From: CAVXFB01 sp963760935
GTDB taxonomy: Bacteria; Planctomycetota; Planctomycetia; Pirellulales; Thermoguttaceae
Direction: 5' to 3'
Length of the DNA stretch: 64,000 nucleotides
NCBI GenBank assembly: GCA_963760935.1
Contig: CAVXFB010000008.1
Coordinates: 1,116,001 to 1,180,000, forward strand
This document shows, piece by piece, positions 10,718 through 19,124 of this stretch (the first letter of the stretch is position 1; each line of letters starts with the position of its first letter). The notes under the pieces were generated by a model. The model was not told the origin of the DNA. It searched no databases and saw only the letters and a list, made by a program, of their open reading frames with translations. The translations under genes and the position numbers were made by a program.

Positions 10718-11344
10718 CTAATCTACGACATGGGCGACTTGCAGCAATTTGGCACGGATCGCGAGCCCCTCGCGTTCGGCGGATTTTCGGGCGATATACA
10801 GGCGGATATTGTTGTCTTCAACGACAAATCGGATTATGCCGCCCCAGGCGAGGAATGCGTCGGCATCCCCCACCAACAGCACCCCTTTGCCACGCATGTC
10901 GCTGATGATTTTCTGCTGGGCCTCCGGAGGGGCTGCGGAGAGGAAGAGAATGTGGCAGGGTCGCACTTCCTCGGGCGAGGAAAAACGCAACACTTGGATC
11001 GGGTGATCCAACACCTTTTTCTGGGCGGCAACTTCATCGAGGCGCGTGGCCACCGAGTCTGCCATCAGTACGCCGATGACGAAGGGTGATTGGGGTTTCG
11101 GGAAGACTTTGGGGGGCCAATCGACATAGCGTCCAAACTGATACAAGTAGGCGGCCTTGATGCTGTATTCTCGATTGATCGTGGCGTCATCGTCCTGTGC
11201 ATTAAGCATTGCCGGGTTCGCGTTTCCTATCAGGAGTGGCAATGCGATAAGAATTCCGGCGGTCAGCAAGCGGCATCCGCGCCCGCGGCGTGGCGAGGCG
11301 GCTGGGCGAATCAGGTTATGCCGGATGATTTGCGTCACGGTCAC
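10718..11344 (-). CDS. YfiR/DUF4154 family periplasmic protein
   Basis: The 208-residue protein has a basic N-terminus and a hydrophobic segment at about 28-40, consistent with export. The mature part begins with REYSIKAAYLYQFGRYVDWP, the hallmark of the YfiR/DUF4154 family. It continues with LPHILFLS-like and GVLLVGD segments. Known YfiR proteins are periplasmic and restrain a membrane signalling partner. Here the adjacent gene, 44 bp downstream, is a hybrid histidine kinase rather than a diguanylate cyclase. I infer that it regulates that kinase. Two Cys lie in the leader and one (position ~137) in the domain, so the redox disulfides reported for YfiR are not obvious. Confidence 0.85.
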   Translation of the reverse strand: MTVTQIIRHNLIRPAASPRRGRGCRLLTAGILIALPLLIGNANPAMLNAQDDDATINREYSIKAAYLYQFGRYVDWPPKVFPKPQSPFVIGVLMADSVATRLDEVAAQKKVLDHPIQVLRFSSPEEVRPCHILFLSAAPPEAQQKIISDMRGKGVLLVGDADAFLAWGGIIRFVVEDNNIRLYIARKSAEREGLAIRAKLLQVAHVVD

Positions 11345-11436
11345 CTAGTCGTGATTTGTTCTCTGACAACACAACCGGACTTGGGCGTCGCTTGTCGGTC
11401 TGAGTTCACAAATCATTGTCTGTATGAGACACTGCA

Positions 11437-13515
11437 TTAGTGTCGCCAAGTGAGTGTTCCATAAACGCTGCGCGGTACCTCGGTGGCGTAAGCGGGCGAG
11501 CTGGGGGTGTTGCCCGCGAACTCCCAGTGATGTTCCTGCAGCAGGTTTTGGCCAACGACGGCCACTTCCCAATGGTCCCGCGGCCGCCAGGCCAATCGGG
11601 CGTCCATCGTGATGTAATTAGGAATGTTGTCGACCACCAGTTCGTCGATATAGCGCGCGATGAGGTCGAACTCCAGGTTCTTGTTCAGATCCCAGGCCGA
11701 CCGCAGATAGATCTGGTTATTCGGATCGGGGAATTCGAGACTCTCTCCCGTCTCGCGGTCGTGCAGGTGCATTTGGAGCACAGTGTACTGGGCGTAGAGT
11801 CGCCACGTGTCCGATATTGCATAGTTGCACGCCAGTTCGATTCCATAAGATTCGCCGGCCCCGTGATTAACAGGTTTCATGGGGATTATCAGGTTTGGAT
11901 CTTCGAACTCCGGTGTTAATGGTTCGTAAGTGAGAAACTGGTCGTAGACGTTGTAAAATGTGGCTACGTCCCAAGAAAATTTATCTGTGGCCTGAGTCCG
12001 GTATCCGAGCTCGTAGGCAAACAGCACCTCCGACCGGAAAGCGGGGTTGCCGGTCGTGCGCGGGTAGACGTCCGGAGCCAACGGGGGAAATGTGATGTTG
12101 CTCTGGTGGTCGACGCGGTCGGGGGCGCGAATCGCCCGTGAAATCGCGCCCCAGGCGGTGTGCCGGCGGTCGGGCGTCCACAGCAACCGGGCGGTAGGCT
12201 CGTATTCCGGACCAGTATAAGGGTTCTGTTCCAGCTTGCAGCCGATGATGAAGGCCAGCCGGTCGTCGACGATCGTTATCTCGTCCTGAGCGAACTCGTT
12301 GCTGTAATTGGTGGTCCAATAGGGGGCGGGGAAGTATGTGGTAAACGTGTCGCCGCCGGGCCAGTAACTGTCCACGTTGCGGAAACCGCAGCCGCAGGTT
12401 ATTTGCTGCCGCTCTGTCATGCGGAAGCGATACTGAAACTCCACGTCAAACGTCTTGACTAGCTCTGTTTGCATCACGGCGGCGCGGGACCACATGTCGT
12501 AATAGGCTTGCAGAGTCCAATCGGTGTCCTCGTCGTACGTGTGCCGCCAGCGGGCCAAGAGGTTGTCGCCGTTCTGATTCTCGGGCAAGGCTGGTTCGGC
12601 GGGGACCACGCTATTGTTCGTGCTGCCTACGTAGTGATCACCCTGGAACGTAATTTGGTCGGTGTCGCCGCCGCCTGGCTGCCAGTCGGCACGGAAACCA
12701 AAGCGGCCTTGCCGCCACGAGTCGTCGACGAGGTCGTTTGGATCGTAGTTCATGCCGCGATCGAAGTGTTTTCCATAGATGCGGTACTGGCAATCATCGC
12801 TGAGTTGGCCGCCGTAGCGAAAGGCTTCCATATCTCGATCATGGCTTCCGCCGCCGGCCATCACGTAGGTCCCTTGGGTGTCCTTGGCGCGTTTGGTGAT
12901 GATGTTGATCACGCCGTTGACCGCGTTGGCTCCCCAAAGCGTCCCGCCGGGGCCGCGGATTACTTCGATCCGGTCGACGTCTTCGAGGAGCACGTCCTGC
13001 TGGTTCCAATAGACGCCCGCGAGGTCGGGATTATAAACCGACCGGCCATCGATCAGCACCAACAGCATGTTGGCGTACGAGTGGTTGACGCCGCGTGCGG
13101 AAATGGCCCAGGCGTTGGAGTTCACCTGCGCTACATCGAGGCCGGGAGCCATCCGCAGCGCCTCAGGAATACAGGTGGCGCCGCTACGACGAATCATCTC
13201 GTTGGTAATGACAAATACAGCCGCGGCCGAACGCCCCACCGTGCTGGCTTCCTTTGTTACCGACGTGACCGGAATATCCATCGAAGGAACGACAACTGGC
13301 GTTTTGGCCAACTGGTCGATGTCGAGGCCGAGAATCGAGTCGGAATTAGGGGCCTGCGCTGGGGCCGAAGATGCCGGCGGCGGAGGTGACTGGGCCTCCG
13401 CGATCGCGGGCAGTAGGCACCTGAGGCCGAAGATGAGGAGGGCGGAGAAGATCCGCCAATCGTTTGTTCGGCGCTGGAAGACCCCTCTAGCCCAAGTGCC
13501 CCTTTGGCTGCGCAT
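11437..13515 (-). CDS. TonB-dependent outer-membrane receptor
   Basis: The 692-residue protein has a signal peptide ending near AEAQ (about residue 42). A Pro/Ala-rich stretch follows, then a plug domain (about 75-200) with VIRGPGGTLWGANAVNGVINI, which is typical of TonB receptors, and a 22-strand barrel ending in TLTWRH. The substrate is not evident; the plug resembles the vitamin/catecholate-receptor type. The gene is followed at ~92 bp by the YfiR-like gene and then the histidine kinase, all on the minus strand. This arrangement suggests that uptake and signalling are coupled. The divergent response regulator begins 390 bp away. Confidence 0.9.
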   Translation of the reverse strand: MRSQRGTWARGVFQRRTNDWRIFSALLIFGLRCLLPAIAEAQSPPPPASSAPAQAPNSDSILGLDIDQLAKTPVVVPSMDIPVTSVTKEASTVGRSAAAVFVITNEMIRRSGATCIPEALRMAPGLDVAQVNSNAWAISARGVNHSYANMLLVLIDGRSVYNPDLAGVYWNQQDVLLEDVDRIEVIRGPGGTLWGANAVNGVINIITKRAKDTQGTYVMAGGGSHDRDMEAFRYGGQLSDDCQYRIYGKHFDRGMNYDPNDLVDDSWRQGRFGFRADWQPGGGDTDQITFQGDHYVGSTNNSVVPAEPALPENQNGDNLLARWRHTYDEDTDWTLQAYYDMWSRAAVMQTELVKTFDVEFQYRFRMTERQQITCGCGFRNVDSYWPGGDTFTTYFPAPYWTTNYSNEFAQDEITIVDDRLAFIIGCKLEQNPYTGPEYEPTARLLWTPDRRHTAWGAISRAIRAPDRVDHQSNITFPPLAPDVYPRTTGNPAFRSEVLFAYELGYRTQATDKFSWDVATFYNVYDQFLTYEPLTPEFEDPNLIIPMKPVNHGAGESYGIELACNYAISDTWRLYAQYTVLQMHLHDRETGESLEFPDPNNQIYLRSAWDLNKNLEFDLIARYIDELVVDNIPNYITMDARLAWRPRDHWEVAVVGQNLLQEHHWEFAGNTPSSPAYATEVPRSVYGTLTWRH

Positions 13516-13904
13516 TATGATTGGTCGCTTTCATGTCCTGAACTGGTTTGCCCGATGCGGAACTTCGATTGCTCTCCAGCTTCTCCGCTATTTCGATGTC
13601 GTATCTCTTTGATCAGAAGAGGCTTGCTGCCATTAAGACGTATCGGTTAGCGCAAAGGTGCACATTCAGGGAACGGGGCCGGTGGTGCCTTTTTCTCCCG
13701 TGTTTCGTTATATGCATGCTCCGAGAGTGGGGCGGTGAGTCGCCACGATGCCTGGTGGCAGCGATAGTCTCGGCAAATCATGCGTAGTCGCTACTCTCAA
13801 CGTCGTCGGCAGGGTTTGCCATGCCTGTCGCATTTGTCACTTCGCATCGATGCGACGTAGGCTTGTAGGAACACTTTTCCGTCCAAATGACGAAGGGGGC
13901 TGCA
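13516..13904. other. Divergent promoter region
   Basis: This 389-bp gap lies between the divergent TonB-receptor and response-regulator genes and must contain both promoters. I looked for a cobalamin-type or other riboswitch upstream of the receptor and could not build one. AAGGGGG at 13892-13898 is the likely ribosome binding site of the response regulator. Confidence 0.4.
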
Positions 13905-14306
13905 ATGGCGAAAGTGCTTGTCGTAGATGACGTGCTCGATATCGCGCGGCTCTTGGCCTTTACGCTCAAGAGCCAAGGACATGAAGTTTCGCTGGCGCAC
14001 AACGGCCGCGAGGCCCTGGAACGAGCCTTTGCCGAACGACCGGATGTGATCCTTCTTGATGTTACGATGCCCGACATTGACGGCATCGAGGTGTGCAAGC
14101 GACTGCGGGCCAATCCGGAGCTGGATGCGACGGCGATCATCCTGTCAACGGCCAGAACGTCCGACGAGGTTTTCCGAATCGGACAGGAGGCTGGAGCTGA
14201 TGACTATGTCACGAAGCCGTTCGTCCCGGACGTACTTGCCGCGCGGATTGCCGGTGCCATTCGCCGTCACCGCTGCCAGGACGAAATGGCTGGTGTGGAC
14301 AAGTAG
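13905..14306 (+). CDS. CheY-like single-domain response regulator
   Basis: The protein is a lone receiver domain of ~133 residues. The acidic pair is in VLVVDDV, the phospho-acceptor Asp in VILLDVTMP, the Thr/Ser switch in ILSTART, and the conserved Lys in VTKPF. It has no output domain. I chose the ATG at 13905 because AAGGGGG stands just upstream; an in-frame ATG at 13887 would add six residues. It is divergent from the receptor-YfiR-kinase operon and may be its phosphorelay partner. Confidence 0.88.
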   Translation: MAKVLVVDDVLDIARLLAFTLKSQGHEVSLAHNGREALERAFAERPDVILLDVTMPDIDGIEVCKRLRANPELDATAIILSTARTSDEVFRIGQEAGADDYVTKPFVPDVLAARIAGAIRRHRCQDEMAGVDK

Positions 14307-14374
14307 GGTTGGCAGAAGACGGCGATTACCGGCGCGGAGTGTGAGTCCTTGATGGGCGCGGAAATTTCTCAGGC

Positions 14375-14644
14375 TCACTTGCCTTTGAGCGTTTTGATTC
14401 GCGCCGAGAGGCGCGACTTCACGCGAGCGGCAGCATTGCGGTGGATCACGCGACTGGCGGCCGACTTGTCCAATAACTTGGCGGCTGTGCGGAGTTCGGT
14501 TTCCGCCTGATCGACGTTTCCGGCCGTCACGGCAGCGATGACCTTCTTGCACTCGGTCTTGATCTTGTGCTTGCCCGCACGATTCCGTTCACGCTGTACG
14601 ATGCTCTGTTTCAGTCGCTTCTTCGCACTCTTAATGTTCGGCAT
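14375..14644 (-). CDS. rpsT: 30S ribosomal protein S20
   Basis: The product is an 89-residue, Lys/Arg-rich, alpha-helical protein that starts MPNIKSAKKRLKQS and ends RIKTLKGK, the usual S20 pattern. It binds 16S rRNA in the small subunit. An in-frame upstream codon would add MLDRS, but the family always begins at MPN, so the start is 14644. The gene stands alone between the response regulator and the TPR gene. Confidence 0.96.
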   Translation of the reverse strand: MPNIKSAKKRLKQSIVQRERNRAGKHKIKTECKKVIAAVTAGNVDQAETELRTAAKLLDKSAASRVIHRNAAARVKSRLSARIKTLKGK

Positions 14645-14767
14645 GGATCGGTCTAGCAATAGGGTTCGAGAGTGTTGGGGCGCCTTGGGCGGACCTCATG
14701 AGCCTGCCGGAGGGGCATGCTCCTGGTCGGCCGCACCGGAGTCGGGTTCAGCAGGGCCTTGCCCGCC

Positions 14768-16159
14768 CTAGGTGGCAGCAGACCCATCATTGTCGCCTAA
14801 GCCGCTGAGCTTGTCTAGTAGGGCCGAGACGTCTTTGTAGTTGAAATCGAGCCCAGCCAAGGTCGCCAGGTGTTTTTCAGCAGCGGCCATATCGTTGACA
14901 TGTTTCGACATGGCCAGCCGACCGGCGAGGTAGAGTGCCCGTTTCCGGTTGTCGGTTTCGTGGTCGGGGATTTCCTTGATGGCTGCTTCGTAGTTGGACA
15001 TCGCCAGACGATACTGCTTGATCTGCTGGAAGCACTGGCCCAGCACCAGCGAGCAGACCCCTTTTCGGCGGGGGTCGTTCTTCGCCGCTTGCAACTCGCG
15101 GATTGCCTCGCTGTACTGCTTCGTCAGCATATAGCGATAGCCGAGCTCGTACTTCAGCGAGAGGTTGTTTGGGTGCCGCTCGACGCGGTGCTGGCAGGCT
15201 TCGAGGTCCTTCTGGAAAAATTCCTCTTGGAGCTTCTTCTTGACCTCGGGATCCTCTGCGTGAGCGATCCTTTGCCTGAAACGGCGAAGCTGAGCATCCT
15301 CCCATTTTTCGTGGACGTCCGGGTCTCCGTCGGAAAGTTCGTAGGCTTTGCTCAGCAACTCCTCGGCCTCGCTATACCGTTCGTCGTTGGTGCAAATCTG
15401 GGCCAGTTCCAGATAGTGGGTCAGATTCTTGGGCTCCGCTTTCAGACTCTGCCGCAGCTTCTGCTCGACGGAGACTTCTTCTTCCTGCTCTGCCTTAACG
15501 CGCCGCTGCTTCGTAGCGTCATCGTCGTACTCGCCCCGCGAGCGGGCACGCTGCACGGTGAGCACGGAGATGTTACTCATGGCCTCGGCATCGCGTGGCA
15601 GGGCTTCCTCGACCCGATGCCAGCAGACAATCGCCTGATCGACCATGCCCATTTCGGCCAGAATGGTCGCGTAGCGGCGATTGGTCTCGGGGTCTTTAGG
15701 ATTAGCCACGAAGGCCGACTTCAGATAGAACAGTTCGCAATCGCGGTCGCCCATTTTGGCGGCGGCCGTGCTCATGCTCATCAGCGTCGGCACGTCCCAA
15801 GGGTTGGCCGTCAGGGCCTTGAGGCCGTACTTGATAACCTCATCCCACTGCTCTTGGAGGACGGCTTTCTTCAGGGCGTTGCGCGAGCCCCACTCCTGGA
15901 GCTGAGCCAGCTTGCTCCCCTTCTTGTTGTTGCCGTACTTCTTGTGGAGGTTTTCGAGATAGGCCCGAACATAGTTGACGTTGCCCGGGTCGCCGTTGAC
16001 GCAGTCGGTCAGGAGCTTGGCCATGTAGTCGAAGTCGTCCGAGGCACCCGCCCGCTTGGTGGCGTGCTCGTACATCTTTTCCAGCCGCTTCTGCTTGGCG
16101 GGCGTAAGCGGCTCGCGACCCGTTTTCTTGCTCGACTGACGAGCGCTTTCGCTTTCCAT
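14768..16159 (-). CDS. TPR-repeat protein
   Basis: This is a cytoplasmic, highly charged protein of 463 residues. From about residue 75 onward it consists of tetratricopeptide-like helical pairs, for example WDVPTLMSMSTAAAKMGD, ETNRRYATILAEMGMVDQA and LSLKYELGYRYMLTKQYSEA. A charged linker (about 215-245) separates two TPR blocks. No enzymatic domain is visible. The start MESESARQSS at 16159 is favoured because the upstream extension overlaps the small membrane-protein gene and has a different composition. The two genes are separated by only 5 bp, so they are co-transcribed. Its role is probably protein-protein scaffolding; the partner is unknown. Confidence 0.8.
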   Translation of the reverse strand: MESESARQSSKKTGREPLTPAKQKRLEKMYEHATKRAGASDDFDYMAKLLTDCVNGDPGNVNYVRAYLENLHKKYGNNKKGSKLAQLQEWGSRNALKKAVLQEQWDEVIKYGLKALTANPWDVPTLMSMSTAAAKMGDRDCELFYLKSAFVANPKDPETNRRYATILAEMGMVDQAIVCWHRVEEALPRDAEAMSNISVLTVQRARSRGEYDDDATKQRRVKAEQEEEVSVEQKLRQSLKAEPKNLTHYLELAQICTNDERYSEAEELLSKAYELSDGDPDVHEKWEDAQLRRFRQRIAHAEDPEVKKKLQEEFFQKDLEACQHRVERHPNNLSLKYELGYRYMLTKQYSEAIRELQAAKNDPRRKGVCSLVLGQCFQQIKQYRLAMSNYEAAIKEIPDHETDNRKRALYLAGRLAMSKHVNDMAAAEKHLATLAGLDFNYKDVSALLDKLSGLGDNDGSAAT

Positions 16160-16164
16160 ATCGC

Positions 16165-16347
16165 CTATTTCTGTTCTTTCAGCGTCGTCCAGCTCACGTA
16201 ACCCAGGGCCAGGCAGCAGAGGACGGTGCCGATGTCCATGGTGAGGCTGACCCGGTGAAACGGGAACGCCAGCGCCAAATCGAAGCCAAACACCAACAGT
16301 AGCAACGCCGCGGTGACAATACCTACCACGCACAACGCTTTTTGCAT
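16165..16347 (-). CDS. Small two-helix membrane protein
   Basis: The 60-residue product has two hydrophobic stretches (about 5-27 and 35-53) and a short charged tail LKEQK. No family is recognised. It sits 5 bp upstream of the TPR-protein gene on the same strand, so the two are probably translated from one message. It could anchor that partner at the membrane, which is an inference from position only. Confidence 0.6.
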   Translation of the reverse strand: MQKALCVVGIVTAALLLLVFGFDLALAFPFHRVSLTMDIGTVLCCLALGYVSWTTLKEQK

Positions 16348-16442
16348 CGGGCCCTCCCGCTAATGGTCTACAACTTCATTTTTAGTATAATTGATCCTTC
16401 TTGGGTGAACCACCATCCCTACCGTTTTTCGAGGTCCATCTC

Positions 16443-17591
16443 GTGCATGAATCCGTCACAACCCCGACCGCCGATTGGGCTGCTTTTCGCCGCGAGATGC
16501 CCGTGGCCCGACAATGGGCCTATTTTGACCACGCGGCCGTGGCGCCGATGAGCGGTCCGGCCCAGCGGGCACTGGCCGGCTGGGCGGTAGACGCCACCGA
16601 AAACGGGGCGGCGAACTATCCCGCGTGGTCGCTGCGCATCGAGCAGTTGCGGACGCTGGCCGCGCGAGCCATGGGCGCCGTGCCCGAGGAGATTGCCCTG
16701 GTCGGCAATACTACCGCCGGCATCAACCTTGTGGCGGAAGGTTTCCCCTGGAAGCCCGGCGACAACATCATCACCCGGGCCGATGAGTTTCCGTCGAATC
16801 AATATCCGTGGCTCCACCTGGCCGATCACGGAGTCGAAACGCGCCGACTGCCGACCGAGAATGGACGGCTGGACTTGGACCAGGTCGCCGCGGCTTGCGA
16901 CAATCGCACGCGCGTGGTCAGCGTCAGTTGGGTGGCGTACGCCAGCGGCTGGCGGCACGATCTGGATCAACTCGTCGAGTTGGTGCATGGCCGCGGCGCG
17001 CTATTGTTCCTGGACGCCATCCAAGGGCTGGGCGTATTTCCGCTCGACGTCCGCCGTACGCCGATCGACTTCTTGGCGGCCGATGGCCACAAGTGGCTCC
17101 TGGGGCCAGAAGGCGCGGGCATTTTCTTTACGCAGCGCGAACACCTCGACCTGCTGCGACCGATCGGCGTCGGCTGGAACAGCGTGCGGAACGAACACGA
17201 CTTCAGCCACATCGAGTTGGTCTTTAAGGATACTGCCGCACGCTACGAAGGCGGCTCGCAGAACGTCGGCGGGCTATCGGCCTTGGCGGCCAGCTTGGAG
17301 TTGCTGGGGCAGTTTGGCGCGCCGGCCATTGCCCAGCGCGTGTTGGAAATCACCGATCTGGCGTGCAGCCGCCTCGGCGAGATCGGTGCGACGATCGTCA
17401 GCGACCGCTCCGAGGCGCATCGTAGCGGCATCGTGAGTTTTGAAATGCCCGGCCGCGATCCGCAAGCCCTGCGGCGGCAGTGTCGAGAGCAGAAGGTGTT
17501 GCTGAGCTGTCGGGCGGGCCGCTTGCGGATTAGCCCGCACGCCTATAATACGCCGGAGGATATTGAGAGGCTGATCGAAGCGCTGCGGTAA
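16443..17591 (+). CDS. Class V aminotransferase / cysteine desulfurase-like PLP enzyme
   Basis: The protein has ~382 residues. The PLP-binding Lys is in ADGHKWLLGPEG. Other family signatures are the N-terminal YFDHAAVAPM, VGNTTAGINL (PLP phosphate contact) and VVSVSWVAYASG. It belongs to the class V superfamily that includes cysteine desulfurases, isopenicillin-N epimerase-like and kynureninase-like enzymes. The usual active-site Cys loop of desulfurases is not clear, so the reaction is open. GTG at 16443 follows GAGGT with 7-bp spacing; a TTG at 16401 is an alternative start. Confidence 0.85.
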   Translation: MHESVTTPTADWAAFRREMPVARQWAYFDHAAVAPMSGPAQRALAGWAVDATENGAANYPAWSLRIEQLRTLAARAMGAVPEEIALVGNTTAGINLVAEGFPWKPGDNIITRADEFPSNQYPWLHLADHGVETRRLPTENGRLDLDQVAAACDNRTRVVSVSWVAYASGWRHDLDQLVELVHGRGALLFLDAIQGLGVFPLDVRRTPIDFLAADGHKWLLGPEGAGIFFTQREHLDLLRPIGVGWNSVRNEHDFSHIELVFKDTAARYEGGSQNVGGLSALAASLELLGQFGAPAIAQRVLEITDLACSRLGEIGATIVSDRSEAHRSGIVSFEMPGRDPQALRRQCREQKVLLSCRAGRLRISPHAYNTPEDIERLIEALR

Positions 17592-17651
17592 CACTTGCTC
17601 TCCTCTCTTCCTGAGGGAGACGAGACTCAACCCTTAACCCGTGAATCGTTC

Positions 17652-18167
17652 ATGACCAATTCCAAATCGTCACCGCGCATTGCCGTCTATCCGGGATCGT
17701 TCGACCCGATCACGCTGGGCCACCTCAATGTGATGGAGCGGGCAAGCCGGCTGTTTGATCGGCTAGTGGTTGGCGTGGGCGTGAACATTGACAAGCGGAC
17801 GCTCTTCACTGCGGACGAGCGACGCCAAATGATCCGCGACGCGACAGCGCACCTCGAAAATGTCGACATCCGCACATTCACCGGCCTGGCCGTTACGTTC
17901 GTCAAGCAGTGTGGCGCCGATGTCATGGTGCGAGGCGTTCGACCGATCACCGATATTGCGGCCGAGCTGACCATGATGATGGCTAATCGCCGCTTGGCGC
18001 CGGAAGTCGAAACGCTGTTCATGATCGCCGACGGCGAGCTTGCGCACGTTTCCAGTTCGTTGATCCGAGAAATCGCGCCGATCGCCAGCAACGAGGAGTT
18101 GGCAAAGTTCCTGCCGCCGAGCGTCGTGCAGGCCGTCCGAGACCGGATCGCACGGCCCGAATCGTAA
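17652..18167 (+). CDS. coaD: Phosphopantetheine adenylyltransferase
   Basis: The 171-residue enzyme catalyses the penultimate step of CoA synthesis, joining phosphopantetheine and ATP. AVYPGSFDPITLGHLNVM contains the nucleotidyltransferase GxxH motif. VRGVRPITDI and HVSSSLIREIA are the conserved substrate and ATP loops. Length and motif spacing match bacterial CoaD exactly. The ATG at 17652 is chosen because it starts 7-8 residues before the first beta strand, as in the family. It lies 60 bp behind the aminotransferase gene. Confidence 0.95.
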   Translation: MTNSKSSPRIAVYPGSFDPITLGHLNVMERASRLFDRLVVGVGVNIDKRTLFTADERRQMIRDATAHLENVDIRTFTGLAVTFVKQCGADVMVRGVRPITDIAAELTMMMANRRLAPEVETLFMIADGELAHVSSSLIREIAPIASNEELAKFLPPSVVQAVRDRIARPES

Positions 18168-18222
18168 GGGCAGCACACGGACGGCACACGCTGCCTGCTA
18201 CTGCAATTCAGGAGTCGAACTG

Positions 18223-18987
18223 GTGCGAACCGCTTTGGCCTATCTAGCGAGCCTGATCTGCCACGCCGCCGTATTGATTCCATTGGCCGGCATGGCGATA
18301 TTCTCGGCCGACGCCGACTACGCCGTGCGACGAGGAAATCGTGCGGTGGTTCTGCAAGCATCCGTGGCTGCGGCTGAAGCTGTGCGCGAGCGGCCCGTGC
18401 AAATCAGAGCGGAGTTGCCGCCTGCACGCGAGTCGCCAGACGTGGAGCCGGCCGCGATGCCGCCGTCCCGGAGCGAGGCGATGGTAAAACTCAGCCGGCC
18501 GCTGCTCGACGATAGCGTCACCGATAAGCGGTCGAGCGAGCTAGAGGCTCTGCCGCAGTCAGCGAGCATCGAGGCACGCCAGGCGATCGACGCGATATGT
18601 GCTGTGGAACCGCCGCACACACAACGGCTGCCACGCGCGACATTGGCCACCGCCGGCACGATGATGTCGATCGCTGCAATGTCGGAGAACCTGCAAGGCG
18701 CAGACATCGAGCCGCCGCAAAGTCTGCCGTCCAATCCCCAGCCGCACTATCCGGCCGAAGCCCAGGCACGCGGACTTGGGGGACTGGTGGAGTTGCGAGT
18801 CTGCATATCGGCCGACGGCAGCGTCGAGCGCGTGTCAATCGCCCGGTCCAGCGGCATTCCGTCGTTCGACGAGTCGGCGCTCGCAACGGTTCGGGATAGC
18901 TGGCGTTTTCGCCCCGCCTTGCGCAACGGCAAGGCCGTCCCCTACGAGGCTATCCTGCCGATCCGCTTCACAATTCGGGCGGAATGA
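18223..18987 (+). CDS. TonB family energy transducer
   Basis: The 254-residue protein has a single N-terminal membrane segment (about 6-26) and a flexible, Pro/Glu/Arg-containing linker (about 60-150). The C-terminal TonB domain (165-254) contains NPQPHYPAEAQARGLGG and the closing YEAILPIRFTI strand. It links the ExbBD proton-motive complex to outer-membrane receptors; exbB and exbD are not in this window. GTG at 18223 is the only start that keeps the membrane segment. It overlaps or abuts the siderophore-receptor gene, so the pair should be co-expressed. Confidence 0.88.
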   Translation: MRTALAYLASLICHAAVLIPLAGMAIFSADADYAVRRGNRAVVLQASVAAAEAVRERPVQIRAELPPARESPDVEPAAMPPSRSEAMVKLSRPLLDDSVTDKRSSELEALPQSASIEARQAIDAICAVEPPHTQRLPRATLATAGTMMSIAAMSENLQGADIEPPQSLPSNPQPHYPAEAQARGLGGLVELRVCISADGSVERVSIARSSGIPSFDESALATVRDSWRFRPALRNGKAVPYEAILPIRFTIRAE

Positions 18988-19124
18988 CGGACAGTGCTCG
19001 GGCAAAATGTGCCGGGTTGGCACGGTGGAATGTCAATCTTGTTAAGCCTGCTAATCCTGTAGTCCTGCTCCGGCTTTCCTACGCAGCCTCGGTAATTGGT
19101 GTCGATAGTTCCGATTGTACGGCA

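Noticed and set aside
12469..13389. Plus-strand open frame over the TonB-dependent receptor
   Set aside because: The minus strand encodes a full receptor with signal peptide and plug motifs, so this is an antisense read.
13516..13904. Possible cobalamin or c-di-GMP riboswitch upstream of the receptor
   Set aside because: No B12 box or GEMM core could be built by eye.
14870..16201. Long open frame on the plus strand (443 codons)
   Set aside because: It is antisense to the TPR gene, whose repeats and composition are convincing; the antisense protein has no recognisable pattern.
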